A stretch of 64,000 nucleotides of DNA. Origin: Cycas panzhihuaensis. Its lineage: Eukaryota; Cycadophyta. Where the stretch lies: NCBI GenBank assembly GCA_023213395.1, contig CM041465.1:197601741-197665740 (forward strand), read 5' to 3'. This document shows, piece by piece, positions 34,908 through 48,178 of the stretch (position 1 is the stretch's first letter; each line of letters starts with the position of its first letter). The notes beneath the pieces were generated by a model, which was not told where the DNA came from, ran no database searches, and worked only from the letters and a program-made list of their open reading frames with translations. Both the position numbers and the translations under genes were made by a program.

Positions 34908-36825
34908 ATGGGGTTAGAAGAAGTAATTGATTTCTTTAATGGATTAGGTTATGAACTTTTAGCTTTGTCACTTTCTATTTACTTTACCTATGCCTTTACT
35001 TTATCTTTCTCTCCTTTATTATCATGTTAAGGTAATGGATCTTTATGAACTAATTGGTCTTGGGTAGAGTTGGAAACCTAATTTATTTGAGTAGTAGATC
35101 TTTGATCTATTGCCTAGACAACATGGCATTGACTCCTATAATAAGTATTAATCTAGTGAAAGGGATACCATTTAGTCTTCCTCATACGAGGAGAAGGTAC
35201 AAGTGGGTTCTGACACTTTCTTCCTTTAGTAAAGTGAATTACTATAGCTTCCCAACTAGAAGGATTAGAAGTGGAGTCTTCAATTCATAATTTAGTATTA
35301 ATTGCATATTTTATGATGTAATTGATGATGCGAGGTGATTGTAAGTTGGTTCCAAATGAGAGGATCTAGAAGCTTAAATCAATTCTTTAGAAGGAACTGA
35401 TTTTTTAACCTTTTTGATACCTGCTTAGATTTCAAAGGTCTCCAAGGCAAGGCATCAATTAATAGGTTCTTCATACATTTGAGGATCTAGTTTGAGAACC
35501 TCAAGATATATATGGGGTCTCAAAGCATTGGTAAATAAATAAAAAAGAATATTAAAATCTAATTTAAAATAGCATGCATGAAATTAATCTCGAAACCTTC
35601 TTATAAAATTTCTAGAAGTTTCATTTTTGTTTTGTTTAATGGCTAATAATGATTTAATTCTAGATTCAAAAGTTCTTACCACATTAAAGTAATTAATGGA
35701 GGAGTCAACTAGTTATTGAAAGGAAAGAATAAAAGTGGAGGGCAGATGATAAAACCACTTCAAAGCCTTACCTTGGTATGATTTGGTAAATAAATATATC
35801 ATAAAATAATCATATGACATAAAGTCTAGACATGCAAGTACAAATACTTATATATGGGATGTAGGATCTTGAGAAGACTCTCTCAAAAACTTAGGAAGTT
35901 CAAGTAGGAATAGAGATATAGGAGATAAGATGACCTCTTATAGAAAAATGGACCTCATATAATCCAAGAAGGGTTTCCTTAGCCTTAACATTGAAGAATG
36001 TTGAGGTAAATATGATAGATGAAGGATTAAGGAAGAAGTAGGTTGTTGTTCATAAGGAACATAATGAACAAGAAGAGGTTGTAAAGGGTTAAACCAAGCT
36101 GATGGATTAACCATAGAATTAGTTTAAGGTATACAATAATGAGGAAACATAGAATTGAAATAAAGGGTGAAAATCTATTTAGGAAATGGCCTATGAATGT
36201 GAGATGAAGAAGTAGGATTAATTGGGTGAATGGTTTGAGATTAATTAATCATAGGATAAGAATGAAAAACTTAAATATTCAAAGTAGGATTAGATGATGA
36301 AATAAGATTAGATAGTCTAGGAGAAGAAGGAGGGATCCTAACATTCTGAGAATGAACTCCATAAGAAACTTATTGTTGAGGTTGAGTTGAAATGGTAGCA
36401 TAATGTAAAGAATTTGTTTTACCAAAATACGAATGTATTGGTTTAAGGATAGAAGATTATGGAACAACATAAGGAGAGGTAAAAACATGAGAAGAAATAG
36501 GATTTTCATGACTAGGAACTTGGGAATGTTTCTTATGTACAAGAGAAGTGACATTAGGAGGATAAGCTTATTGTTATAATAAGTGGGATGAAGCATGAGG
36601 TTGAGAATAAACAAATCTATTATCTCTAGTCTCTTTAAGATGAGAAGAAGAGGGTCTTGGTGTAGGGGGATATGATGGAATATGAGATTGGGTGACCTTA
36701 GGAGTACTAAATGGCTTAACCAATACTGAATCATATTTCTCATAAAGTGGATCAAACTGATAATGTTGAGGAGAAGTAGACATGGTATCGATGTTGAGAT
36801 GGAAGGGGTCATGATAGCTAGGCAT
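34908..36825 (-). pseudogene. gag: GypA gag relic
   Basis: Minus-strand Gag of the Ty3/gypsy type. The N-terminal half (36825 to about 35950) is Pro/Ser/His-rich, starting MPSYHDPFHLN. The capsid-like core follows at about 35350-35850: YQGKALKWFYHLPSTFILSF (about 35745-35800), then SINYFN and FIRRFRD, matching the retrotransposon Gag pattern of a Trp-hydrophobic-LP block and a later FxxRF. The zinc knuckle is not visible. Stops occur throughout, mostly TAG/TAA. The frame ends at the CopB target site and continues at 12618. Confidence 0.75.
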
Positions 36826-37199
36826 ATGTATCGATGAAGGAATTCTTATAAGAATTGGTTCAAGATAAGTTAAAGGTGCATGAAAAAGAGGGGTCTCTTC
36901 TTGAATAAAATATGAGGGAAGAAGAGAAGTACTATCAATAAACTAGGGGGGTATTTTAGGATACCCTTGCTCAATGTGAACTTCATACAATTGGTTTGAT
37001 TCCTTAAGCAGATACAAGTAAGTATCATACACTTGATGTTCAAAAGGATCCTCATAGGTTGGTAAAATGTTTTGAGAAATATGTAGGTGTTGAAACTCAA
37101 AGTCTGGAGGAAGACCTTAGAGCCTCAATGACTTTCTTCATTAGAATGATGGTGTGATCTCCATGATATGGAAATATATGACTAATGATCTAAAAACAA
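36826..37199 (-). other. GypA leader
   Basis: Sequence between the 5' LTR and gag. A Met-tRNA-type primer site is not evident, so the priming tRNA is unknown. Confidence 0.4.
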
Positions 37200-39462
37200 A
37201 AACAAATAGTAACTCCCTAATATGGTTGCTAGAAAGATGGTTATTTAGGAATAGTCTAAGTTAAGTACCTCTTAATAAGTTTATGTCATCCTATAGGATC
37301 CCTAGAACCACTTTTCCCAACTCTTAAGGAGTCCCTACTTGTTTGTGTTTTATGATTAAAGATGGATTAAAAGGCAAGAGGATAAAATATATGGTTATGA
37401 CCCAGTGAAAGAATATTCTAGCACACACAAATAGCTAGAGGAGGTTTGAGTTCAAGAGGTACACTAACAATATTTTTGATTTTATTCCTTCTTATATTTA
37501 GTTCAACATTTTGAGTTTATTTGAGGTAAGGAAAGATAACAATAATTATATGATCATACATTCATAAATAAATTTGTATAAAAAGAAAATAAATAAGGCT
37601 AAGAAGAATCACACTAAACGAAGAAGAAATCACACTTTTTTTTTAATGAAGTAAACCATTTTAAAGTAAAGAGACAACAAGATCAAAAAAACGTTTTTCT
37701 ATTTTTTTAATAAACTTTTATTTTACATGAAAAAGATATGAAAATAAACTTTGCAAAAGAAACTTTTATGCATACCTGAATGATGGTAGTTGGAGGCACA
37801 TAAAGTTCCTTTTGAGTCCTTCTCCTTGCATGTATGATTTTGATGGAGTTTGTAACTTTTTAACCATGAAATAATTCTAAATCAAGAAGATAAACCATAG
37901 AATATAACATACAAGATTTATAATGCAAGCTCAAAACTCACTGGTATACCCATGAAAGACTCACATGGTGAGAACTAACATTCAATGGAGTAGTATGCAA
38001 CCATATAAATTGATAAATTCATTCTATCTCTTATAAAAGAAGTAACAAGAAGGACATGTAATGTCTATTTATATTATTATTATTCTTATTTGTTTCTTTG
38101 CAAGAAGAAAGGAAAAAGAAGAATTAAGGAAACCACATGAATTAACCACAATATTTCTCAATGAAATATGACATAGTTGTGCCTCATGATAATAATATTT
38201 ATTTTATTTCTAATCTTCTACCAATTTTCCTTTTAAAATAAGTAGTAAAATGATAAATTATAAAGATTAAGCAACAAAAGCACTACCAAAACTAGAAAGA
38301 TGAGACAAAGATCTCTTGAAAAATATGACCACTATGGAGAATAGGAGGGAGAAGCTATGAAATGATGATAAAGAAGAAGATCTCTCTTCCTTGTAACTAA
38401 CCCCTAAAAATCCCACAAAGGGTTGACCTTTTAGCTAAGATTTTTTTTTAAGGAAACATCCAAAAAACAACAAGAATTAGAATTAAAATGGTGGAGATAG
38501 CATAAAAAGGGCATAATATGATAATCAATCCATTAAATTACAAGTAAAAGAGTGGTAGAAAGACATTACCAGAACTCTAATAAGAGAGTTAAAGTTCAAA
38601 TGAAAATTTTATAACAAACACTTTAGCAGATCTTAGAAAATAAGGTTTCAATAGTACATTCAAACTCCAAGTCTTTTCTCTCTTTTTTTTAACTTCCTTT
38701 TTCTTGCATAAGATCCAACAACCCTCAGTTCTCTTGATTCTATGGGTTTCTAGGTAAAAGAGGAGGTGATAGCATGAAATTTAGATAGCAACACACAAAA
38801 TCAAAGAAAAAGTAGCACACTTGACCAAAAACATTATATAGATCATAGTAAAAAATGTGATTTCCTTCATAAAATACGATGGGTTCCATTTTATGAAGGA
38901 TGAAAAAGGTAATTTTATTCATAAAACATAATTGATCATATTTTATGAATAAAATCACATTTTTTGCCACACTAAAAATATGAGGAAATAAGAAATTATA
39001 AAAAAATAAGGGAAAACATAAAGAAAATATCAAATATTGGTAAAAATTAAAAGAAAATATGATTCCATTAAAGACAACAAGGCCTAGAAGGGGTGATAGA
39101 TTAAGAAGAGGCCCAAAAAGACCATAAATTAATAATGAAAATGTGAACAAATTAAGTGGAAAGGACACAAAAAAAAAAAGAATTAAAAGAAGAAAGGGTT
39201 TAAAATAGATAAAATGAAAGATATGTTGCTATAGTTTTTCATTCATCGGTATATAGAAAATATAATAATATATACATCATCATCTAAACATCAATCATCC
39301 TCAATATTAGTATAAAATTTCACTAAAATTGAATCGAATGCATATTATGGTATTCTAAATGACCAAATATAATCTTTATTAAGAATTACATTCACCAATG
39401 ATTTAGTAGTTGAATCAACATAATAAGTAGAGGTTAATTAAAGGCTAGATTTTGGTGAAATA
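37200..39462 (-). repeat. GypA 5' LTR (right copy)
   Basis: Partner of the left LTR; similarity begins near 37200-37215 and ends at GAAATA (39462), where the left copy has GAAACA. Contains the paired hairpins at 38864-38955. A 142-codon minus-strand frame (38740-39168) is a low-complexity chance frame in the LTR. Confidence 0.8.
38864..38955. promoter_or_regulatory. Two adjacent hairpins in the GypA LTR (right copy)
   Basis: Hairpin 1 (38864-38899) pairs ccttcataaaat with attttatgaagg perfectly. Hairpin 2 (38912-38955) pairs attttattcataaaa with ttttatgaataaaat perfectly. The counterparts at 1930-2022 differ in sequence but keep the pairing. Confidence 0.55.
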
Positions 39463-40455
39463 GATTTTTTTTCTAATTTCTTCCCTCTTCTTAATTCCCT
39501 TTCTCTATTTCTCTTCTTATATATAAAATAATAGTTAAGAAAAATTTTTGTCCACATAACCTCATTAATATCTACCTTAGTTTACTCATGTCATTCTTTA
39601 AGTTGTACCATAAGTTGACCCTGCATCATGCTATTCGTTAAGTCATTTAAAGACCTATTGTTATACATTGTTTAATTCTTTTCTTTTTTTATCTCTCTCC
39701 TTATAAGAGGACTAATTCATTTAGGACCTCATAAATCTCAAACAAATATTTTGGTGATCATACTAGGGAGGTTCTAAACCCACTTCTTTTTTTGATCATA
39801 TACTACCCTTTCTTGGTCATATCACCACCTTGTCTTATTCCCTTAAGAGTCCTTTACCTTCGGTATTACCTTTATTTTATCAATTGATCTTATATCCTTT
39901 AAGAGTCCTTTATCATCTAAGTATATTTCTCTTATTACTTAGTTAAGATTCTTAATCTTTCATTTACTATAGTAAATAAAAAGAAACTCTTTAACTTTTA
40001 AGATGATTAGATGTTGTAATCACAACCAAGTTCTTCCTTTTAAAGCATATGATTCTAGATCTTCACCTGAATTCCATAAGACTAGATCCTTATGGGATCT
40101 AATCTAAGGGTTGATACATCCTCTTGTTCTCCTCTACCATCCCTTACTTATGATCATCCCTCATTTTCTTAACATAGTAGTCGACCCTTTCACCTATCAT
40201 ATTTAGCCCATTTTGTATTAGAATAATTATCTCCTAGAGTGTTTTCCCCTCTTCAAGGCATACTTATGAGGACCTTAAGACAATTCCTTCCTAAGGTATT
40301 CTCTCATCTTCTATTTATACTTTCTTGGAACATCTTAGATTGAGTTACCCTACACAAGTAATAAATTCTCATGTATCCCATCAAGAGGCTACCCTTCCAA
40401 TTCCTACCTTATGTCCTTACTTCTTTTGTTCTACTAGCTCAACAGCCTACTATAT
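39463..40455. other. Unassigned spacer between GypA and CopE
   Basis: A T/C-rich kilobase with no supported gene or repeat partner in the window. It should be the continuation of the DNA at 1-250 if GypA inserted there. Confidence 0.4.
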
Positions 40456-40717
40456 TATTGGAAAATAATATACATTTGTTACTTAGTCATGTAAAAGGTC
40501 ATAAGTGATAAGTTATTTAAGAGGTCAAATATGACTGGTTGTAAGTGAGGCATATATTGTCCACATATGTTTATAAAGTACTATATAAAAATAGAATGCA
40601 TGATGTAAAGCAAGTATGTTAAAAAAATTATCATCATTATGCTATTAATTTAATTAATGGTATCTCATGATACCATATTGATCTTGGGTAAATCTTGTAA
40701 TGTTTATTTTTCTAACA
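40456..40717 (+). repeat. CopE 5' LTR (probable)
   Basis: About 262 bp, starting TATTGGAAAATAA (TG decayed to TA) and ending TTCTAACA just before a primer site. No partner copy is present, so the left edge is inferred. Confidence 0.55.
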
Positions 40718-40735
40718 TGGTTTCAAAGCTATGGT
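40718..40735 (+). other. CopE primer-binding site
   Basis: tggtttcaaagctatggt, a diverged form of the Met-tRNA site tggtatcagagccatggt (three changes). Confidence 0.7.
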
Positions 40736-42424
40736 AAAGTTGAAGAGTAAGATATATTATAGATTTACTAGTTTTGAGATTATAAATTTGCTAATTATGA
40801 GATGTTTTTATTTGTAGGTGATTTAATTATACAAGTGTTGCCAATTTATATGTTGAGTTCATTTTCCAATGTTATTATAGAGTTACTAGTTACCTATGGT
40901 GGTTTGGTAAAATCTTAGTGAAGTAGTCCCTACATCTCTTAAGAGAGAGGAGGATATTTTCCATTTTAGGTCCATTTGTAAGCTTGTTAGGTTTTATTTG
41001 TCACTATTACAAAACCCCATTTGGTGAGGCCATTTGTCATTCTATATATACACCTGTCTCTCTATTTCACCATCAAGACCACTACGATATTTTTCACTGC
41101 CTTTAAAATTATATGAAGATCATCTACTATATGTGATTGTGCCCTAAGCGTCTATATAAGAGAGATGTATATCACCAAGTGAGATTTTTAGGTCATCTAT
41201 TTAGTAATTTATTGAGTTACTAGATTTTTATTATTTTCTATCAAAGCCATAGCCATGACTATTCTTCATTGCCTATTGTGATCTTGTTACATTTATTGTG
41301 TATATGAGGGTAATCATTTACCCTATGTGTAAGCAAAATGCTGTGATCATGTAACATCTAGCTTGTTTTCTAATTCACCCTTCCATTGGGACCACCATTG
41401 TATTATCTCTATCCTCCTTCATGTTAAATTGATTAATCTCATTGGAGTTGATTCCTCATCTATAAATATCCTACATTGGGTTTTTGATATGAAAGAGCCA
41501 TGGAAATGTTTATCTAAACCATTGAGCATTGCTTCTACATGAGTCATTATGGCATGAACATATGATCCCACCATTATGAAGAATTCAACCCTGAGTACTA
41601 TCAATATTTATTGTGATTACTATTTCCCCTCATATGAGAAATATATGTGTTATCTACCAATATTGATTAATAGTTTTGGTTAGATTTGTGAAGTATGTAA
41701 TTGATTTTTTCATCAAATAGATGCTCATTAATCGAGTCAAAATTATGCAAATAGGTGATTTCTTAATCATAGGCTAATTTTCTTATAATGGTTTGATGAA
41801 ATTAAATTAAGTGAGAATTTATTTTAAGGTTTGCTAGTCCATTAATGATTAAGTCCCCAATCACTTACTTAGTTCATTTGACTTACTACTAAGTAATGAA
41901 GGGTGTTAAACCCCATTTCATTTTTTTCAAAAGAGCTACTTGCATATTTTTTATTATAACTTATCAATTGGGAGTTTGATTTTCAAACTATCTAAACCAT
42001 TAGAATCCTCATTCAAAAATAATTATTTTGATATCTAATTTAAAGCACTTTGAAGCTATTTTCATTAAGATACTAGATATTTCAAATTGAAGTTAACAAT
42101 TTATTTTGGAACATTGCATGGTAACTATTTTATGAACATTTTATGAATATTGCTTCTTAATTTTGGGCCCTAGTGGAAGTTTGCTTTAAACCATAGTAGT
42201 GGCCTTGTTAAGCACTTTAATAAATTTTTAAAGGAGGTAGAAGGTGGGGCCAATCTAAGGGACATGGTAACTAAACTAAGTTTTAAGGGATAGATGCACT
42301 TGATTGCGTTTTGTTCTTACTCTTTTGGTTGTGCTCATAGTTGATCTACAGTTATGGTGATTGATGTACATTTTTAAAAATAGTATCCTTATTGTCCTCT
42401 AGTTTAAATTTTTTGGTGATTTCT
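40736..42424 (+). other. CopE leader
   Basis: About 1.7 kb of AT-rich DNA between primer site and gag. No gene is supported; short frames such as 41419-41604 (minus) look like chance. Confidence 0.45.
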
Positions 42425-43110
42425 AAATTTGATAACAAGAACTATTTCATGTGGTCAAGGAGAATTAAGCTTGCTTTATTTATAAGTGAACTTTATATAA
42501 TTATTTCTAAAGGTTATATAGTTCCTATTCTTGTTTTTCCTATAACTTAGTTGACTCATAATGAAGATAAAAATAAATTTGACCTTAAAAAGAAAAGCAC
42601 TTTCTCTCATTTTTTCTACTATTGATGATGTAATTTTTTCTCATATTTTTAATGATGTAACTTCTTATGATGTATGAAATACTTTAAAATTATTACTTGA
42701 AGGAGAAATTAGTGTTAGACTCAAAAATTTAAGAAAGAATTTTAAAAATATTAAGATATTTTCTTTTGAATCCATCAATGACTTTGTCATTAGAGTTCAA
42801 GATGTGATTAATCAAATGAGTTCCTCACTTGAAAAAGCCTCTGAACAAAGAGTCATAAAAAAATTTCTTAGAAGTACTGATGAACTCAAGAAATTTGAGA
42901 ATATTACTATAATAATTAAAGTGGTAAAGGACTTATAGACTTTAAAGATTGATTAATTACTCACCATGTTATTTATATTTAAAGAGAAAAAGAGTTCAAT
43001 TGAAACTTTAGAGTAAGTTTTTGCCTCTAAGGAAATCTTAAGGGGAAGATTTAGAAGGCCATAAAAAGAAGGATCAGGATGAGGTTAAGAATCAACATCA
43101 AATTTTAGAC
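42425..43110 (+). pseudogene. gag: CopE gag relic
   Basis: Starts ISKFDNKNYFMWSRRIKLAL, the conserved opening of copia Gag (F-D/G-x-N-Y-x-x-W). It then scatters over three frames with helical segments such as VVKDL.TLKID.LLTMLFIF and a basic end near 43030-43080. No intact zinc knuckle is seen. The upstream start codon is lost. Confidence 0.65.
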
Positions 43111-43409
43111 AAGGTTAAACATCAAGTTTTGGATAAAGACAAGAGCATATTTATCCACTAGTTTGGTCATCAAGAGGAAGATCTCATGGTAGAAATCCCA
43201 TATGATAAAGATGAGTAAGTTCACCTAAAGGAAGAGGAAGAAGAAGAAGTATAACTCAAAGAAGGGGCTTTGTGTAAAATTACTACAATACGCAAATATT
43301 TTTCTTATAAATATCAAAGGAATAATTTATCCAACATAGCTACTAACAATTGAATGAATGGAAATATTTCTATACTATTTGATTATTCAATCTTTAGATA
43401 ATCAAAATG

Positions 43410-44770
43410 ATAAATGGTATATTGACTCTAGATGTTCTGCATATATTTCCTACAATGTTGAGTTGTTTTCTAAACTTGAGAAAGACATGGAATAAAGGAA
43501 AATCAATTTTGGCAATGACAATACTCAAGAAATTCAAGGACAAGGAATTGTATCCATTTAAATAAATAATGGAAAACATAAAGATATCTAGAATGTGTTA
43601 TTTATATCTAGATTAGATAAGAACATGTTATCTATTAGATAGATGATGGAATAACAATATATGCTAGTACTTGATAATGGTAAATGTGAAATTAATAATA
43701 AGTTAAATAATGGAATGATTATTGCTAAAGGTTAAATGGCTAAGGATAGATTATTCAAACTTGTTCTTTCTCCATAAATTAAAGTCTTGAATATTTCAAC
43801 TTTAGATGAAAGCATACTTTGGCACCATCGATTTTGATATCTCAATTATGGTAGTATTAATACCTTAAAAAAGAAAAATAATTACAAGACTTCCACTTAT
43901 ATAAGGTAATAACAATATGTGTGAAGAATGTATATATGTAGACAACATGGAGAAAGCTTTTCAAATTTTAAGTTCTAATTTAAATATCCATTATATTTAG
44001 TACATGTTGATTTATGTAGTCCAATGAGGACATTGACATTTAGAAATGCCAAATTCTTCTTGATACTTGTTGATGATTTTACAAGAAAAAATTAACTATA
44101 TTCTCTTAAATAAATATCTATAACATTTTAGAGATTTGTTGAATTTAGAATAATAGCTAAATAACAAAGTGTCTATAAGTTACAAATTTTTCATCCAAAT
44201 AATGGGGGAGAACTCATTTCAAATGATTTTAGTGACTTTTGAAAAAAGGTTGGAACAAGAAAATAATTCACAACTCCTTACATGCTTCGACAAAATGAAG
44301 TCATTAAAAGGAAGATTAGAACAATTATTAAAATGGCTAGATATAGCTTAAGTCTAAATAAGTTAGTAATGAATATTAGTCTAAAATAGTAAATACTATA
44401 GTATATTTATTAAACAAATATCCTACTAAAGCATTCAAGGACTTAACTCTAGAAGAAGCATAGACTGGTTACCAACCAAATGTATCTAACATGAAATGTT
44501 TTTGTTGTATTACTTATTCACATATTCTTGATGAGAAAAGATTAAAAATGGAAAGAAAAAGTATTAAGTACATTTTTATAAGTGAACAAAAGCACAATAG
44601 GCTATTTGATCTAGTAGCAAAGAAGTTCTTTATGAGTAGAGATATGATTTTTGATAAAAATCCAACATTCAAACCTAAAGTTAATAATGATAAATAGGAT
44701 CTAGTTAAAGCTAAGTCAAAATCAACCCCTTCTTCATCTTCTTCAATTCCAAGCTTAAGTTCAACTCCAC
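43410..44770 (+). pseudogene. pol: CopE protease and integrase relic
   Basis: Protease reads KWYIDSRCSAYIS (about 43412-43450), so D-S-G has become D-S-R. Integrase follows with MAKDRLFKLVLS, LWHHRF.YLNYGSI (about 43820), VHVDLCSPM with the first Asp (about 44005), LVDDFTRKN and a second-site remnant NNGGELISNDF (about 44200). The C-terminal block at 44491-44697 carries CFCCITYSHILDEKRLKM and KSIKYIFISEQKHNRLFDL. After a Ser/Pro linker it ends at 44837. The density of stops makes this the most decayed pol in the window. Confidence 0.75.
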
Positions 44771-44837
44771 ATTATTTAATTAACTCAAGTTAAGAATAAG
44801 TTAGAGGTTTAATATGGCTCATTAGAAGTCATAATCA

Positions 44838-45267
44838 TGTTAGAATTTAGAATTTTACTTGATAGCATATTACAATGCACTTATTATTTATAGTGGACAT
44901 GTATCAAACATGTGTAATCAATGAATCGTATCATGAGAAATGTACATAAATCATGCATGTGAGATCGATATATCAATTAATAATATGAAATATAAAGTAT
45001 AATCATATCAAGTATGCACTGTAAGATAGACAACATATTTATACATAGAAAATTTAGTGTGAGAAAAACCATGAGAGAAGATTAGAGTTAGGAGCTCCTC
45101 TTTAAGATCTTCAAATAAATTACATCTTCAAGTGAGTGCTTCCTTTCTCACCCCTTTCTTAAGTTCTTACGTGGTGTGTATATATACTTATACATTATGT
45201 TATATTATAAATAGACTATAACATATTTTCAGTCGTTTCATCATCAAATAAGATATTTATATGATTG

Positions 45268-45360
<93 letters not shown>

Positions 45361-45457
45361 TTCATATCTATTAATACTTTTAATGAGTGAAATTTTATGT
45401 GAGTGTACTACTTTACATTAAAATATTAGATATGTAAAAGTATCACATATTCTAATA
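44838..45457 (-). repeat. LTR-F: orphan LTR of a minus-strand element
   Basis: The block starts TGTTAGAAT and ends ATTCTAATA, i.e. inverted termini with the last CA decayed to TA. It is followed at 45458-45466 by ctccccctt, a polypurine tract on the minus strand. It is therefore a 3' LTR whose element would extend to the right. No second copy is seen, and the neighbouring 2.7 kb has no recognisable pol. Confidence 0.5.
45272..45357. repeat. (TA)n microsatellite, about 86 bp
   Basis: An uninterrupted run of 43 TA units within LTR-F, the longest simple repeat in the window. Confidence 0.95.
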
Positions 45458-45466
45458 CTCCCCCTT
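45458..45466 (-). other. Polypurine tract beside LTR-F
   Basis: The plus strand reads ctccccctt; the minus strand is aagggggag directly before the LTR. Confidence 0.55.
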
Positions 45467-48178
45467 AATGTTTAATGTCTTCAAAACTTCAAGTCTGTAA
45501 TCTTCATCTCCTTGGTCTTTATGTCTTTATGTTTGCATGCTTTCCTATATACTGAAATCTATAAACTTATAGTGTATATTAATATATATATAACTATATC
45601 ATATGTAACTTATAAATCTATTAATATTATGCTTATTTCCTATAGGTAATTAACCTATAATTTGTCATTAAATCTATAGTCAACTATGATCATCAATGTC
45701 TAACTATGATTATCCACCTATAAAGTAATCATTAATCATCCATCAAATATCAACCAATATATATGACTTTCATTGTTACATTTATATAAAGTATTTTCCT
45801 AAATAACTTCATATCTTCACTTGTAAAACTACTATAAATATTAGCATTTGTTAATGCGTCATCTTAATAATTTCATAAATAAAAATAATCACCAATGTCT
45901 ATATAGAAAAATAACCATCTGCTAAAATATATAAGTAACCAATAATTGTAATCTTTAGTTCTATAAGAAGTATTTCTTGTATGTGGTTCATTAATAAATA
46001 AAATATCACTTAACTATTAGTCAAAATATTATTATAAGAGTAGCATAAAATTTCTTACCTCTTGCATATGAGAATAACAACATAATCTATATGTTATACA
46101 ATAGTAGTCTTATGCATCTCCCCTCTTGCATACAATCAAATAACTTGCATGTTACCTTCATCAACACTTCTACACACTTGTAAGTTTTTTTTAAAAACTA
46201 ATCAATAATTTATTAACATCAATAAATAAATCATTAAAATGTACTAACTCTAAGAACATGACATACTACCTAGCTAAGGCAAACTTATTATAATAAGGTA
46301 ATATAAATAATGTGCTTTTATGCCTCTTTCCATATATGATAAGTTAGATTTTTTATGCACAATCATATATCATATATTAGTTGGATAACTTCAATAACTA
46401 ATTTTGGTGTGCTAAGAAATCAACATATATAAGACTTATTTTTATTCTCTATATCTCATAAATAGGTGAAAAACATCATTTAATCATTGCATCTATTTAT
46501 CTTTACAACAAACAAATAAATACTAAGCTTTCTATTAATATTAGGTAGTGTCATCAACCATTTATATATTTAAATAGGTGTCAAATAAACTAGGTGATCA
46601 TTAACATTTCATAAGTATTTTGTAGTTCCACTAATCAAATGTGTAAATACCAAAGGGAATTTTATCATGTCTAATATATGTTAATGATTTCTAGAATAAT
46701 ATTTCTTTAAATATGTGCCATATTATTAATTTCTAATTAATTTTGAGGCTTAAGTTGATATAAATGAGCCTTTATATGTTTGTTTTTAAACCAAACTTCA
46801 TTTTCCTTTCATCAGTTATCATCAATAACATCATCATAATCTCTAGAGACTTTAAAAACATTAGAATATGCTAAAATAGATCTAGAAAAGGTCATAACAT
46901 GTAACTTTTTTGAAGTTAGAACTACTTTATTAAGCGTTATTAATTAAAATATATATTATTCAATCTCCAAAATATGTTTCACTACCACTCATTTCAATCA
47001 TCTTAAAATTCTCTTTCTAATGCAACTAATGATATAAAAAATAGGCACTCAAGTAAAAAGTTATGATTATAAAAGTGCTAGTATGTTATGAGAAAATGAA
47101 TGTTTCTTAAGAAATTAGGTTAAGTCATTTTGTGTTAGGCTATTGGTTGCTTGCAAATATCATATGACTATCTACTTAATCTAAGGAAGCTAGTATCAAA
47201 TCCAAATTTTATTAAATTTAGTTAATTATATTTTTTCATATATTAAAAAAAAAAAATTATTAATCAAAATTTAATATCCACAAAATCTAATTCATAATTA
47301 AATTTAATTAAATTTATAAATAACTTTCTAATTTTTTTTAATGTTGATTAATCTCATCCTATGAATTTCATCTTGAGATAAAATTTTTATAAATCCTCTA
47401 TGCAATTATAATTTAATAATTTATCCTTACTGCAATTATAATTGGGCTTCTCCATACATAAAGGCATGGTATAGATTTTTTACTATGATAATGGTTATTT
47501 GTAGGTAGTGTTTTATGGGTAGCTCATAGGAGACCACAATAAGTTATTTATGGAGAGGAGTCATATTGGCATATTCATGCATGACTTACATCACAATCAT
47601 GTAGAATTATGGGGGAACTCGTCTTCTACATAATTCCATAGTATTACATCCTGTCAAATAGGTAACTCCAAGTTTCAGTGTGCATTTCAATAGTAGAGGC
47701 ATACTCATGCATGTTGATTCCTGGGATTAGACTTAATCAATTAAGTTAGTTCAAGATGAGGGTTTAAGTAATTAGGTTCAATAGGAATCTTTGACCCTTC
47801 TTTTAGAAAAAAATAGATGCTTCTTTAGAAGTGTTTCATGTGATTATTATAATAGCATTTTAGTCAACAATTTTTATATTAGAAGAAGAAAACTCTAAAG
47901 AAGATTAAGGAAATATTAGAAAATATCCTAGGCTAAGAAAACATAATTAATTAAGACAATAAGATCCCTCCTTTTGATGGGAAGAAAAATAAATAATCTC
48001 TTAATAGATAAGAGAATCATTGAAGAAAACTTATCCCTGAATATGCATCCTAAAGTTTCCTATTTTTCTACCCTTTTTAAGGTCTCTCTTAGAGGGGGGA
48101 TTCTATCTTAGACCTCTAGCCCATCCACAAGAATAATTACTATGTTGTTCTAAGCTAAAGAAAGGGAGGGCTAATAAG
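45467..48178. other. AT-rich stretch with no recognised gene
   Basis: Very AT-rich and stop-rich in all frames. The left part should be the interior of the LTR-F element. Around 47930-47990 a plus-strand DNKIPPFDGKKNK-like peptide resembles the start of a Gag but has no supporting context. Confidence 0.35.

Larger units (their letters stand above)
250..39462 (-). mobile_element. GypA: Tat-like Ty3/gypsy element, split by CopB
   Basis: Two same-orientation copies of a roughly 2.3-kb sequence (about 250-2527 and about 37200-39462) flank minus-strand gag, protease, RT, RNase H and integrase relics in the correct order, with a polypurine tract beside the left copy. The left copy is therefore the 3' LTR. 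The RT core around 10350-10450 reads on the minus strand as FRDIN..CPKD followed by MDGFSGYNQI, which is typical of plant Tat-clade elements. The 3' part also carries an extra RNase H domain, an antisense protein relic and tandem repeats. CopB (12624-34902) sits between gag and protease, so GypA itself is about 17 kb. The outer left boundary is uncertain, and I found neither a target duplication nor a convincing primer site. Confidence 0.8.
40456..44837 (+). mobile_element. CopE: truncated Ty1/copia element
   Basis: It has a 5' LTR with primer site, a long leader, gag, protease and integrase on the plus strand. The coding sequence stops shortly after the integrase C-terminus at the edge of LTR-F (44838). 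RT, RNase H and a 3' LTR were not found anywhere downstream in the window, so CopE is truncated or its remainder was deleted. Confidence 0.7.

Noticed and set aside
36279-36812. A 177-codon minus-strand frame rich in Leu/Ile
   Set aside because: It is a shifted-frame shadow of the Pro/Ser/His-rich GypA gag N-terminus, which reads more plausibly in the frame starting at 36825.
38740-39168. A 142-codon minus-strand hydrophobic frame
   Set aside because: Lies wholly in the GypA LTR; the matching part of the other LTR does not keep it open.
43394-43579. A minus-strand 61-codon frame
   Set aside because: Shadow of the CopE protease on the plus strand.
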